Source of the DNA: Opitutia bacterium UBA953
GTDB taxonomy: Bacteria; Verrucomicrobiota; Verrucomicrobiia; Opitutales; UBA953
NCBI GenBank assembly: GCA_002293125.1
Contig: DBCR01000050.1
Span: forward strand, 1-14,509
Direction of reading: 5' to 3'
DNA length: 14,509 nt
The number at the start of each line of letters is the position of its first letter. Position 1 is the stretch's first letter. This document shows positions 1-7,884 of this stretch, piece by piece. A model generated the notes under the pieces. The model was given only the letters and a program-made list of their open reading frames with translations. It did no database searches and was not told the DNA's origin. A program made the translations under genes and the position numbers.

Positions 1-1
1 G

Positions 2-832
2 CTCAACGCCATCACCCAGTCGGCCGTCAGCCAGCAGCTACGCTCGATGGAAAAGCATTTCAACGTTCTGATCGTCGACCGCAGCCAGAAGCAGTTCCGG
101 CTCACGCGCGAAGGCCGTAGCCTCTATGAGGCCTCCAAGGATATCCTCAACCGCTACGAACAGGTCGGCAGCGAGATGCAGGAGATGCGCAAGGTCGTCA
201 GCGGCACCGTCCACATCTCGACCATCGTCTCGATCGGCCTCCATGAGCTCCCGCCGCACGTGAAATCGTTCATGCAGGAATTCCCGCACGTCAACGTGCG
301 CGTCGAATACCGTCGCTCGAACCTCGTCTACGAGGACGTCATCTCGAACGCGGTGGACTTCGGTCTCGTCGCCTTCCCGCAGAAGACCCGCCAGGTCGAG
401 ATCATCCCCCTGATGGAAGACCAGCTCGTCGCCATCTGCTCGCCCAAGCACAAGCTTGCGGGCAAGAAGGAGATCGACCTCGCCGACCTGCAGGGCGGCA
501 AGTTCATCGGCTTCGACCAAGATATCCCGACACGCAAGGCGCTCGACCAATTCTTCCGCGAACAGCGCATCGAGCTCGAGCCCTCCATGGAGTTCGATAA
601 CATCGAAACGCTCAAGCGCGCGGTCGAAGTCGACGCCGGCGTGGCGCTTGTGCCCGAAGGCACCATCCGCCAGGAAGTCGAGCAAGGCACGCTCGTCATG
701 CTGCGCCTGCGGGACCGCCGCGTGGCCCGCCCGTTGGCCATTCTGCATCGCAAAGGCCGCGTCCTGACGCCGGCCATGAAGCGCTTCATGACGCACCTCA
801 TGAACAGCGCCGGCAGCAAGCCCGCGGCCTGA
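2..832 (+). CDS. LysR-type transcriptional regulator (5' partial)
   Basis: A DNA-binding transcription factor. The reading frame is open from base 2, so the true start and about 20-30 N-terminal residues lie before the window; 276 residues are visible. The frame opens inside the winged helix-turn-helix: the SAVSQQLRSMEKHF stretch is the recognition helix, followed by the usual RLTREGRSLYEASKDIL wing and linker helix. From about residue 65 of the visible part (GTVHISTIVSIG) comes a two-lobed periplasmic-binding-like effector domain with the family-typical VDFGLVAFP, LVAICSPKHKLA and IETLKRAVEVDAGVALVPEG segments. LysR proteins act as tetramers and sense a small ligand; nothing here identifies the ligand. 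LysR regulators often control a divergent neighbour, which would lie to the left and is not visible. The stop codon directly abuts the stop codon of the opposite-strand membrane protein gene. Confidence 0.93.
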   Translation, partial: LNAITQSAVSQQLRSMEKHFNVLIVDRSQKQFRLTREGRSLYEASKDILNRYEQVGSEMQEMRKVVSGTVHISTIVSIGLHELPPHVKSFMQEFPHVNVRVEYRRSNLVYEDVISNAVDFGLVAFPQKTRQVEIIPLMEDQLVAICSPKHKLAGKKEIDLADLQGGKFIGFDQDIPTRKALDQFFREQRIELEPSMEFDNIETLKRAVEVDAGVALVPEGTIRQEVEQGTLVMLRLRDRRVARPLAILHRKGRVLTPAMKRFMTHLMNSAGSKPAA

Positions 833-1429
833 TCAGACGCGACGGCGGGATGCCTGGGCCGCGACCGCGAAGCCCGGCAACGCCTGCGCGCACAGCAAGC
901 CTAGCCCCAGCCAGAGCAACGCTTGGTCGGGCGGCGAACGCAGGGCCGTAGCGGCGAGCCCCCACCAGAGGAAGGCGCCGAAAAGCGGCGGCCACGCGCG
1001 GCGCAACGCCGCGCGCGCGAGGGACCACGAACCTAACAACACCGCCGCAAGCGCCGTCGCCACCGGAGCGGACAGGAGGCCCCGGGCAAAATACGCATAC
1101 GCGACGAAACCTAACGCCACGACGAGCCCGGCGAGCACCGCGGCGTTCACGCGGAAATGCGTGGGGAGCAGGTACAGCCGCACCCGGTGGGCGTGCAGGT
1201 AATAAGCCGAGGCGACGATCCCCATGATCAACGTGAGCGTCCAGATATAGCGCGGACCGCTGATAGGGATCTCGAAGCGGAGAATCGCCCACTGCGCCAG
1301 GAAGCATTTCGCGAGGATCAGCGACCAGATGGCGCCGAGCCGATCCGTCACCAGCGACTCACGATAGGCACGTTCGACGGAGAGCGAGAGCTCCGTGTCT
1401 TGGGCGGGGGGAAGGGAAGTGACGGGCAT
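833..1429 (-). CDS. hypothetical polytopic membrane protein
   Basis: I do not recognise a family. The 198-residue product has a soluble N-terminus of about 28 residues (MPVTSLPPAQDTELSLSVER...) and then about six hydrophobic stretches: LGAIWSLILAKCFLAQWAIL, YIWTLTLIMGIVASAYYL, VNAAVLAGLVVALGFVAYAYF, PVATALAAVLLGSWSL, LFGAFLWWGLAATAL and LLWLGLGLLCAQALPGFAVA. It ends in a basic tail (SRRRV), which suggests a cytoplasmic C-terminus. I see no catalytic motif. The start lies 3 nt after the stop of the 482-residue gene, and a GAGGT Shine-Dalgarno-like sequence overlaps that stop codon about 5 nt before the ATG, so translation is probably coupled. The two proteins are likely made together and may work together. 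The gene ends convergently against the LysR gene with no intergenic base. Confidence 0.75.
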   Translation of the reverse strand: MPVTSLPPAQDTELSLSVERAYRESLVTDRLGAIWSLILAKCFLAQWAILRFEIPISGPRYIWTLTLIMGIVASAYYLHAHRVRLYLLPTHFRVNAAVLAGLVVALGFVAYAYFARGLLSAPVATALAAVLLGSWSLARAALRRAWPPLFGAFLWWGLAATALRSPPDQALLWLGLGLLCAQALPGFAVAAQASRRRV

Positions 1430-1432
1430 GGG

Positions 1433-2881
1433 CTACCTCGCCCATAACTTGAGGCTGCGGATCGCAACCGCAACCGGAGGAGGCACTTCTTTTTCCCAGC
1501 CGCCCTCGTTCTTGCGGATACGTTCGGCCAAGGTGCGCGGCTGGCAGGCCATCGCGAGGGGGTCCGCCCCCTTGATGGGCACTAGGAAGCCGTTATTGAG
1601 CAGGTGCTGGAACAGGCCGGCCACCGAGGGGCGCATCTGGATAGCGGAAGCGGTCACGACCGAATCTTCGGCGACGCTATAACTCTCCGGGAAGCAGACC
1701 TTGCAGGCGACCGGGTCTAAGATCAGGCGGCGGAGCTGATCGCCGCGCATCGGGTAGACCATGACGCGGACGCCATCCTTAAAGAGACGGCCGCAAGATT
1801 CTAGGACGCCGCCTTCGAGGTGGGTGTAGTGCTCGGGATTAAAGAGGTCGACGAGGTTGTTCATGCCCGCCACCAGCGTGATGCTCCCCGTGGTGTGCAG
1901 ACGAAAGTAGGCCGGGAGACGGTACCAGCCGCGATGGCGCGTGACGAGGAGGGGGTGCTGCATCGCACCCACGAGGCGGATGCGGTCGATGAGTTCGGAT
2001 TCAGGGTGCGGGTCGGAGCCGATGCACATCTCGAACAGCGGGACCACGTCCTTGCCGCCCTCGGGCAGGGCACGCAAAGCGCAGGCGAGCATGTCCACAT
2101 TGACGATCGAGACGGGGCGGAAGGTACCGCGGGCGACCAAGACTGAACGCTTGTGGAAGTATTCGCTCGGAACCTGCGGATCGCCTTCCGGACCGAAGAG
2201 CACGGCGTCCGTGAGGCCGAGGCGGACCAGCCGCAGGGCGGCCGCGCGATTGTCGAAGGAGCCAAAAGCCGGCCCGCTGAAATGGACGAACTCGACCTCG
2301 ACGCGGCCGGCCCCAACCTCATCGACCAAGGCGTTGAGGAAGTTGTCGACGCTATCGCGCGTGTTGAGGGCGGCGTGGATGAGGTTCACGCCGACGGCGC
2401 CGAGGGCGTCCTGCTGGCGTCCCGCGTCCTTATCCCAGAGACGAAGATGGAGGATGACCTCGCTTGGCTCGGCCTGGGGATGGTCTTGAAAGCGGATGCC
2501 GATCCAAGAGTGACCCTGCCCTTTACCGTCATGAGGGGTCGTCGCCACCGTGTCGGCGAAGGCGAAGAAGCGGGTCACCGGGCCACGTTCAGCTTTCAGG
2601 CGATCGACCAGAAGGCCGTACTCATGGTCGAGCATCTGCTCCAGCCGTTGCCGGGAAACATAGCGTTGAGGGTGGCCGTAGATCGCGTCGCTGACACGCA
2701 TATCATAGGCGGAGATGCTCTTTGCCACCGTACCTGAGGCTCCGCCCGACTTGAAGAAGTGCCGGACCACTTCCTGCCCCGCCCCGATCTCGGCGAAGGC
2801 CCCGTAGGCCGACCGATCAAGATTGATGGCCAACGCCTTGCGGGAAGTGCCGGCGCCGGCCGAGGACGTGTTCTCTGACAT
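1433..2881 (-). CDS. conserved protein of unknown function (482 aa, INLD/FAEIGAGQEV family)
   Basis: A soluble protein with no signal peptide or membrane segment. After a low-complexity start (MSENTSSAGAGTSRKA), residues 17-40 contain the motif AINLDRSAYGAFAEIGAGQE, followed by FFKSGGASGTVAKSISAYDM, SDAIYG, RYVSRQRLEQMLDHEY and RFFAFADTVATTPHDGKGQG. These N-terminal stretches look strongly conserved and glycine-rich. From memory, close relatives occur in several phyla and carry unrelated automatic names such as TonB-dependent receptor or nicotinate-nucleotide adenylyltransferase; nothing in this sequence supports either. The C-terminal half (LITDRIRLVG-like segment, RGWYRLPAYFRLHTTGSITL, VMVYPMRGDQLRR) also gives no known catalytic signature to me. 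The gene is first in a two-gene unit with the membrane protein and is divergent from sppA. No Shine-Dalgarno sequence precedes the ATG; the leader reads TTTCTCGCT. The frame is certain, the function unknown. Confidence 0.88.
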   Translation of the reverse strand: MSENTSSAGAGTSRKALAINLDRSAYGAFAEIGAGQEVVRHFFKSGGASGTVAKSISAYDMRVSDAIYGHPQRYVSRQRLEQMLDHEYGLLVDRLKAERGPVTRFFAFADTVATTPHDGKGQGHSWIGIRFQDHPQAEPSEVILHLRLWDKDAGRQQDALGAVGVNLIHAALNTRDSVDNFLNALVDEVGAGRVEVEFVHFSGPAFGSFDNRAAALRLVRLGLTDAVLFGPEGDPQVPSEYFHKRSVLVARGTFRPVSIVNVDMLACALRALPEGGKDVVPLFEMCIGSDPHPESELIDRIRLVGAMQHPLLVTRHRGWYRLPAYFRLHTTGSITLVAGMNNLVDLFNPEHYTHLEGGVLESCGRLFKDGVRVMVYPMRGDQLRRLILDPVACKVCFPESYSVAEDSVVTASAIQMRPSVAGLFQHLLNNGFLVPIKGADPLAMACQPRTLAERIRKNEGGWEKEVPPPVAVAIRSLKLWAR

Positions 2882-3006
2882 AGCGAGAAACTAGGCCCCG
2901 AGACGGGCGGCATCGAGAGGAAAGGGGTATCAATAATGAGCTTTTGGTTGGCGAAAAGGAGACACGAAAGCATCATTTTAACGACACCCACCCCTCTCCC
3001 CGTCCC
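2882..3006. promoter_or_regulatory. divergent intergenic region between the 482-aa gene and sppA
   Basis: These 125 bases must hold the start signals for both divergent genes. On the plus strand AATAAT at 2932-2937 matches five of six -10 consensus positions but has no -35 partner at normal spacing. On the minus strand CATTAT at 2933-2938 is a four-of-six match, also without a clear -35. An AAGGAGA purine run at 2956-2962 looks like a Shine-Dalgarno sequence but has no ATG, GTG or TTG within the usual distance. The 25 bases before the sppA ATG are almost pure pyrimidine with A. The role as a regulatory region is inferred from gene orientation; the individual boxes are weak. Confidence 0.4.
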
Positions 3007-4812
3007 ATGAAAGATTTCTTCAAGTCTGTCTTCGCCTCCGTACTCGGTACTTTCCTCGCCGCGGCCATCAGCGGCTTTGCGTTGATCGCCCTCATCGTCT
3101 CGCTCGCGAGCTCAGCCGGCAGCAACCATGAGTCCGCCGCGGTCTCCGTGAAGCCCAAGTCGATGCTCGTCATCGGCGGAGATCTCACGATCAACGATAC
3201 GCCCGCCCACGGCACCCCTGGCCTCGACCTTTTGCTGCTCGGCGGGAGCGGACCTGAACTCGACCTGCTCCGGGCGCTGGAAGCGATCGATCTCGCCGCC
3301 AAAGACCGGAATATCGTCGGCATCCTGCTGAACGGCCCGCTCGCCGCCGGCGTCACCCAGAAGGCCGAGCTCCGCAAGGCCATCACCGCCTTCAAGACCA
3401 GTGGTAAGCCCGTCATCGCTTGGATCGAGAACGGCAGCCAAGGCGAATACTACCTCTCCAGCGTCGCGGACAAGGTCTACGTGCATACCGCGGGCGAACT
3501 CGAACTGAAGGGACTCGCCTCGTATCACACCTACTACGGGGACTCGCTGAAGCTACTAGGTATCGGCGTGCAGGTGACCAAGGTCGGCAAATATAAGTCC
3601 GCCGTGGAACCTTACCTCGGCGGGGTCATGAGCGACTCCGCCCGCGAGCAGTCTGAAGCCCTGATGGGAGGAATCTGGAAGCGCATCCTCGCCGACATCG
3701 CCAGATCGCGAAGCCTTTCCACCGGTGCTCTCACCAAGACGGTCAACTCAGCCGGCGTCTTCAACGCGCAGAAAGCCGTCGAGCTCAAGCTGGCCGATAA
3801 GGCCATGCATCGCGACGAACTCGTCAAGCAGGTCCGGGCAGCGGGTGCGGCCGCCGACGACTCGGGCACTTCCTTCCAGCAGGTAAACCTGCACCGCTAC
3901 GCCAATAAGGTGACCTTGCCGCACAACGGCCCACGGATCGCGATCGTCTACGCTGAAGGCGAGATTGTCGACGGCTGGGGTGCGCCGGGCATCATCGGCG
4001 GCGACCGCCTAGCCCGTGACCTGCGCCTGCTGCGCGGCGATAATCGCATCAAAGCGGTCGTGCTCCGCGTGAATAGTCCGGGCGGCTCAGCCTTCGCCAG
4101 CGACGTCGTCGCGCGCGAGGTCGGACTCCTCAAGAGACAAGGCACTCCCGTGGTCGTCTCCATGGGCGATGTCGCGGCCAGCGGCGGCTACTATATCGCC
4201 GCCAAAGCCAACCTCATCATGGCCGACCCCTCGACGATCACGGGTTCAATTGGCGTCTTCGGCCTCCACTTCAATTACGGCGAGCTAGCGAAGAAGGTGC
4301 AGCTCGGCACCGACGGCGTGAAGACCGCCCGTTACGCCGACCTGCTGGCCGAGCATCGCGCCGCAACCCCCGAGGAACTGGCGATCGTGCAGGCCTCCGT
4401 CGACGGTGTCTACGAGGACTTCCTCCGCATCGTCGCCGCGGGCCGCGAGCTGAAGCGTGACGACGTCCACGAGATCGCCCAAGGACGCGTCTGGCTCGGC
4501 GAAGACGCCCGCGGCCTGCGCCTCGTGGATAAGCTCGGCGGCCTACGCGATGCCATCAAGGAAGCCAAGCTGCTGGCCAAGACCGAGGAGGCCGAGCTGA
4601 TCCAAATCCCGGCGCTGAATTCTGGCCGCGAGAACCTGCTCCAACAACTTCTCTCGGACGGCGACAACGACTCGCCTCTCTTCTCCAAGGCATCGGCGGA
4701 TCCCGCCAAGGAGTTCCTCAAGGCGAACGCCAAGTGGCTGCGATCGATTCGCGCCTTGAACGACCCGAAGGGCGTATACCTCACCTGCCCGCTCATTCCT
4801 GTACGCCGTTGA
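3007..4812 (+). CDS. sppA: signal peptide peptidase SppA, 67K type
   Basis: A membrane-bound serine protease that degrades signal peptides left in the inner membrane after cleavage. The 601-residue length fits the long, two-domain SppA form in which both halves resemble each other. Residues 8-35 (FASVLGTFLAAAISGFALIAL) form one N-terminal membrane anchor. The catalytic lysine is K197 in VGKYKSAVEP, matching E. coli K209. The nucleophile is S392 in MGDVAASGGYYIAA, matching E. coli S409, and is followed by ADPSTITGSIGVFG. RVNSPGGSAFASD at about 354-366 is the usual oxyanion-side motif. I chose the ATG at 3007 because it begins directly before the anchor; the frame continues upstream to a TTG at 2944, which would add 21 polar residues. 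The leader is pyrimidine-rich with no Shine-Dalgarno sequence. The gene converges with the M48 protease gene, with 6 nt between the stops. Confidence 0.95.
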   Translation: MKDFFKSVFASVLGTFLAAAISGFALIALIVSLASSAGSNHESAAVSVKPKSMLVIGGDLTINDTPAHGTPGLDLLLLGGSGPELDLLRALEAIDLAAKDRNIVGILLNGPLAAGVTQKAELRKAITAFKTSGKPVIAWIENGSQGEYYLSSVADKVYVHTAGELELKGLASYHTYYGDSLKLLGIGVQVTKVGKYKSAVEPYLGGVMSDSAREQSEALMGGIWKRILADIARSRSLSTGALTKTVNSAGVFNAQKAVELKLADKAMHRDELVKQVRAAGAAADDSGTSFQQVNLHRYANKVTLPHNGPRIAIVYAEGEIVDGWGAPGIIGGDRLARDLRLLRGDNRIKAVVLRVNSPGGSAFASDVVAREVGLLKRQGTPVVVSMGDVAASGGYYIAAKANLIMADPSTITGSIGVFGLHFNYGELAKKVQLGTDGVKTARYADLLAEHRAATPEELAIVQASVDGVYEDFLRIVAAGRELKRDDVHEIAQGRVWLGEDARGLRLVDKLGGLRDAIKEAKLLAKTEEAELIQIPALNSGRENLLQQLLSDGDNDSPLFSKASADPAKEFLKANAKWLRSIRALNDPKGVYLTCPLIPVRR

Positions 4813-4831
4813 AGAGCCTTACGGCTTCTTC
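4811..4831. terminator. hairpin at the convergent ends of sppA and the M48 gene
   Basis: GAAGAGCC pairs with GGCTTCTTC around a TTAC loop, giving an 8-bp stem with one bulged T. It overlaps the sppA stop (4810-4812) and the stop of the opposite gene (4819-4821), and the six-base gap lies within it. Its position suits a bidirectional terminator, but no T-run follows on either strand, so intrinsic termination is doubtful. It may serve as a 3' end stabiliser or be chance. Confidence 0.3.
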
Positions 4832-5589
4832 GGCATCTGAGCCTTGGCCTCCGCGAGCCAGCCCTGGAGCTGCTTCACGCGGGTGCTGTCGGACGGGTGC
4901 GTCGAGAGGAATTCCGGCGTCTTGCTTCCAGCCTTACCGAAACGGCTCCAGAAAGCCGGCGCGGCCTCCGGGTTGTAGCCAGAGCGGGCCATGAACAGTA
5001 GGCCGAGGTAATCGGCTTCCGATTCATGGCTGCGGCTGAACGGAAGCAGGATGCCATACTGGGCGCCGATACCCACGGCGGCCATCCAGGAGGAACGGGT
5101 CTTGGCCGAAGAATTCTTGGTGGCCTCATCGGCCACGGCGGCCGCGATGGCGACCCCTACCACCTGCGAGACGCGCTCGGAGCCATGACGACAGATGACG
5201 TGGGCGACCTCGTGGCCGAGGATCACCGCGATGTCGTCGTCAGTCGGCGCATACTGGAACATGCCCGAGTTAAAGCCGATCTTACCGCCAGGCATGGCGA
5301 AGGCGTTGGGCGTCTTGTCGTCGATGATCGCGAACTCCCACTTCGAGGTGGGCGGCAGGACGCCGGCCTTGTCGTCACGGCGGGCAGCGGCGACGATCTT
5401 CAGGCCGATCTCCCTGATCTTGGCCAGGCGCTGGTCGCTCGGTAGTTTCTTCATCTTCGAGAACTCCGACGCGGACATCGAAGCCACTTCTGATTCTTCG
5501 ACGAGGATTAACTGGGAGCGACCCGTGATGGGCACGTTCTGACAGCCGACGAAGGCGAGAGCGGCCAAAAGGAGGAGGAGCGGGCGCAT
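4819..5589 (-). CDS. M48 family zinc metalloprotease, lipoprotein (LoiP-like)
   Basis: A periplasmic, lipid-anchored peptidase, 256 residues. The N-terminus MRPLLLLLAALAFVGC is a lipoprotein signal; C16 would be lipidated, although F13 at the -3 position is atypical. The start of the mature chain (CQNVPITGRSQLILV) is typical of M48 lipoproteins. Zinc ligands are H126 and H130 in HEVAH with catalytic E127, plus E189 in the ExxxD motif ESEAD. NAFAMPGGKI (95-104) and STHPSDSTR near 229 are further family hallmarks. Length and layout resemble E. coli LoiP, and the family also includes BepA, which does quality control of outer-membrane proteins including the LPS translocon. The start lies 6 nt after the stop of the BY-kinase gene, so it is the last gene of the export operon. 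That suggests, without proof, that it maintains or trims the exopolysaccharide export proteins. The operon continues to the convergent end with sppA. Confidence 0.93.
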   Translation of the reverse strand: MRPLLLLLAALAFVGCQNVPITGRSQLILVEESEVASMSASEFSKMKKLPSDQRLAKIREIGLKIVAAARRDDKAGVLPPTSKWEFAIIDDKTPNAFAMPGGKIGFNSGMFQYAPTDDDIAVILGHEVAHVICRHGSERVSQVVGVAIAAAVADEATKNSSAKTRSSWMAAVGIGAQYGILLPFSRSHESEADYLGLLFMARSGYNPEAAPAFWSRFGKAGSKTPEFLSTHPSDSTRVKQLQGWLAEAKAQMPKKP

Positions 5590-5595
5590 GGGGAA

Positions 5596-7875
5596 TCAGG
5601 ATTTCTCCGAACCTGCGCCGGACTGGCCGCGCGGTTCGTCGACGTAGTACTTGCGATAGGAGGAATCGTAGGTGTCCGTGTAGGCGGAGGCCATCCGGAG
5701 GGACATCGCATTGAGCACGACTCCGAGCAACGGAGCTTGGGCTTCGCGCAGACGAGCCAGACAGGAGGTTGCGTTACGCAGGTTGACGGTGTTGTAACGG
5801 ACGACGTAGAGAACGCCGTCGATCTTCGGAAGGAGATGGAGCGCATCGGAGACCGCGCCGATGGGCGGGGAGTCGATGAAGATACGGTCGTAGCGCCCAC
5901 GGAGTTCGTCGATCATGGCGAGGAACTTAGGGTTGTTGATGACTTGGGTCGGGTTCTTACAGCTCAGGCCTACCGGCAGGACGTCCAGACCAGGAGACAC
6001 GTCGTGGACGATCGCTTCGTCAATGGACATCTCGCCGTTGAACCATTTGCTCAGGCCGCCATCACCCGTGAAGCCTAGGGACGGTCCGACGTTAGGGAGG
6101 CGGAGGTCGGCGTCGATGATGAGCACGCGCTCCGAATGTTGGGCAAAGATCAGCGCCAGATTCGTCGCGACGAAGGTCTTACCTTCGCTGGGACGAGTGG
6201 AAGTGACCAGGAAGACGCGCGCCTTCGAGACGGCCGGATTGACCTTGAGGGCGGAGTAGATGGAACGGACCGCTTCGGTGGCGATGCGGTCCTTGTCCTG
6301 GCGAGCCAGTAACGCGCGGTCCGGACCAGAAACGTTGGCGACGCGGGGCACGGTGCCGATGAGCGGCAGGCCGAGGGAGTCTTCGACGTCCTTGGCGGAC
6401 TTGATGCGGGAGTCCAAGGTCCCGATGACGACGATGAGGACGACCCCGAAGAGCAGCCCCGAACCCACGCCAACCAGCGCGTTGAAATAGTAGTTCTTGT
6501 TGATCGGCTTATCCGAGACGGAAGGGGCATCGAGGATACTGATTGAGGTACTCGTACCGGAGGTGGAGGAGCGAAGCTTGGCCTCCTCGTAGCTGAGCTT
6601 CATCCGGCCGAGGAATTCCTCGCTCGCCTTGATATCCTTGTCGACGCGCTCGAGCTCGACGTTGGCGGCCTGCAGTTTGGTAAACTCCTCCTCCTTCGCG
6701 AGGAGGTTGCGCAGAATCGCTTCAAGGCGGGCCTTGGCGTTCTCCAGCGAGCTGCGGCGGGACTTGATCGCCTGACTGACCGCTTCCTTAAGCTGGTTGT
6801 CGAGCTGCTTCAGAGCCTCGCGTTCGGCCAGGAGCTTCGGGTGCTGATCCGTATAGGTCTCAATCATCTGGCTGACGCGGATCTTGGAGGCGCTGATGGC
6901 CGTCTGGGTGGCGGCGACGTCGCTGTCGGCGCGGATCTGCGGGATGTCGCCGAGCGGACGGCCCTCCTTCTCGTAGCTGGCGATGACCGAGACCAGGATC
7001 TCGTTCTCGTCGATCTGCTTACGGGTCTCCTCACGGTCCTTCACGAGCACGGAGCGTTCCGTCGTGAGGGTGTTGGTGTCCTTCGCGATGGAGAGGAGCT
7101 TCTGGTTCTTGATCAGGTCGTTCTTCTGCTCGTAAAGTCGGCGGACCTTATCCTCGAGGGTCTCGATCTCGATCCGGGCTTTCTCGATAAGCGGATTGGT
7201 CACCATCAGGCGGTCGTCCTCGCTGTACTTCTTGATGGCATCACAGAAGTGCCGGGCGACCTGCCGGGCGAGGTCCCGGTTAGGATGGGTGAAATCGACG
7301 TTGATGACCAAGGTCTGTCTCTGCGGATTGATACCGCGCTGCCTGGCGAAAACCTCCTGCTCGGTCAGCGGGCCAGAGAAAATGTTGCCGCCCTGATAGG
7401 GCAGGAGGACGAGCTTTCGCTCGTCGGCAGTGAGGCGCTTCGAGACGCCTTCGATGATATTGGCGCTGCGCATCGCCTCAACGGCCGTGAAGAAGTCGTC
7501 GTTCGAGACGATCTTGAAGTTATCGTCGGCCGCCGAGGAGCCGCCGTTGATCGTGGGAGCGAGGCGGAAGACGCGCAGGCGACCGGTGGCACGGTACTCC
7601 GGGACGGTGTTATAGGTGTTGAGGAGGGACAGCGTGAGGAAGACGAGCGTGGACAGCAGGACCCACCAGTAACGCTCGCGGAGCATCAGCAGATAGTTGT
7701 GGATCGGATTGCCCTCCCCTGCCCCGCCGCGGTTGTAGGCGCCGTAGTTGCCGTAACCGTAGCCGCCGTTACCGGCGCCGTAGTTGCCATAGCTGCCGTA
7801 CGAACCGTAGCCGCGATTGCCGCCGCGTGCAGGTTCGGGCGGGCGATTGTCCGACGAGGGTTCCGGGGTGGCCAT
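5596..7875 (-). CDS. Wzc-type polysaccharide co-polymerase / BY-kinase tyrosine autokinase
   Basis: An inner-membrane protein of 759 residues that controls chain length and export of an extracellular or capsular polysaccharide. Order: a Gly/Tyr/Asn-rich tail (18-55); first membrane helix about 69-86 (YWWVLLSTLVFLTLSLL); a Wzz-type periplasmic domain with long coiled-coil helices about 220-440; a KPINKNYYFN segment before the second membrane helix about 467-485; then a cytoplasmic kinase domain. The kinase has Walker A STRPSEGKT (559-567, K566), Walker A' LIIDADLR (D588, D590, R592) and Walker B IFIDSPP (D668), the standard BY-kinase set. The C-terminal tail holds five tyrosines (732, 736, 740, 743, 744), the usual autophosphorylation cluster. 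In this family autophosphorylation and cycling between rings and monomers regulate synthesis. No partner phosphatase gene is in the window. The start is 9 nt after the export lipoprotein stop, with the all-pyrimidine spacer TCCCTTTCC. Confidence 0.95.
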   Translation of the reverse strand: MATPEPSSDNRPPEPARGGNRGYGSYGSYGNYGAGNGGYGYGNYGAYNRGGAGEGNPIHNYLLMLRERYWWVLLSTLVFLTLSLLNTYNTVPEYRATGRLRVFRLAPTINGGSSAADDNFKIVSNDDFFTAVEAMRSANIIEGVSKRLTADERKLVLLPYQGGNIFSGPLTEQEVFARQRGINPQRQTLVINVDFTHPNRDLARQVARHFCDAIKKYSEDDRLMVTNPLIEKARIEIETLEDKVRRLYEQKNDLIKNQKLLSIAKDTNTLTTERSVLVKDREETRKQIDENEILVSVIASYEKEGRPLGDIPQIRADSDVAATQTAISASKIRVSQMIETYTDQHPKLLAEREALKQLDNQLKEAVSQAIKSRRSSLENAKARLEAILRNLLAKEEEFTKLQAANVELERVDKDIKASEEFLGRMKLSYEEAKLRSSTSGTSTSISILDAPSVSDKPINKNYYFNALVGVGSGLLFGVVLIVVIGTLDSRIKSAKDVEDSLGLPLIGTVPRVANVSGPDRALLARQDKDRIATEAVRSIYSALKVNPAVSKARVFLVTSTRPSEGKTFVATNLALIFAQHSERVLIIDADLRLPNVGPSLGFTGDGGLSKWFNGEMSIDEAIVHDVSPGLDVLPVGLSCKNPTQVINNPKFLAMIDELRGRYDRIFIDSPPIGAVSDALHLLPKIDGVLYVVRYNTVNLRNATSCLARLREAQAPLLGVVLNAMSLRMASAYTDTYDSSYRKYYVDEPRGQSGAGSEKS
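7711..7824 (-). repeat. Gly-Tyr-Asn low-complexity repeat in the kinase N-terminus
   Basis: This stretch encodes residues 18-55 of the BY-kinase and consists of imperfect repeats of GYG, SYG, NYG and AYN units. Eight tyrosines fall within residues 23-47. At DNA level it is an imperfect 9-12 base repeat built on GGCAACTACGGC. It lies on the cytoplasmic side of the first membrane helix. Repeats of this kind can change length by slippage. Confidence 0.85.
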
Positions 7876-7884
7876 GGAAAGGGA

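Noticed and set aside
2153..2737. Open frame of 194 codons opposite the 482-residue gene
   Set aside because: A shadow of the real gene; low-complexity, no start signals, and it overlaps strongly conserved-looking motifs on the other strand.
2944..3006. TTG start giving a 622-residue SppA
   Set aside because: It adds 21 polar residues before the membrane anchor and has no Shine-Dalgarno sequence; the ATG at 3007 puts the anchor at the N-terminus as in the family.
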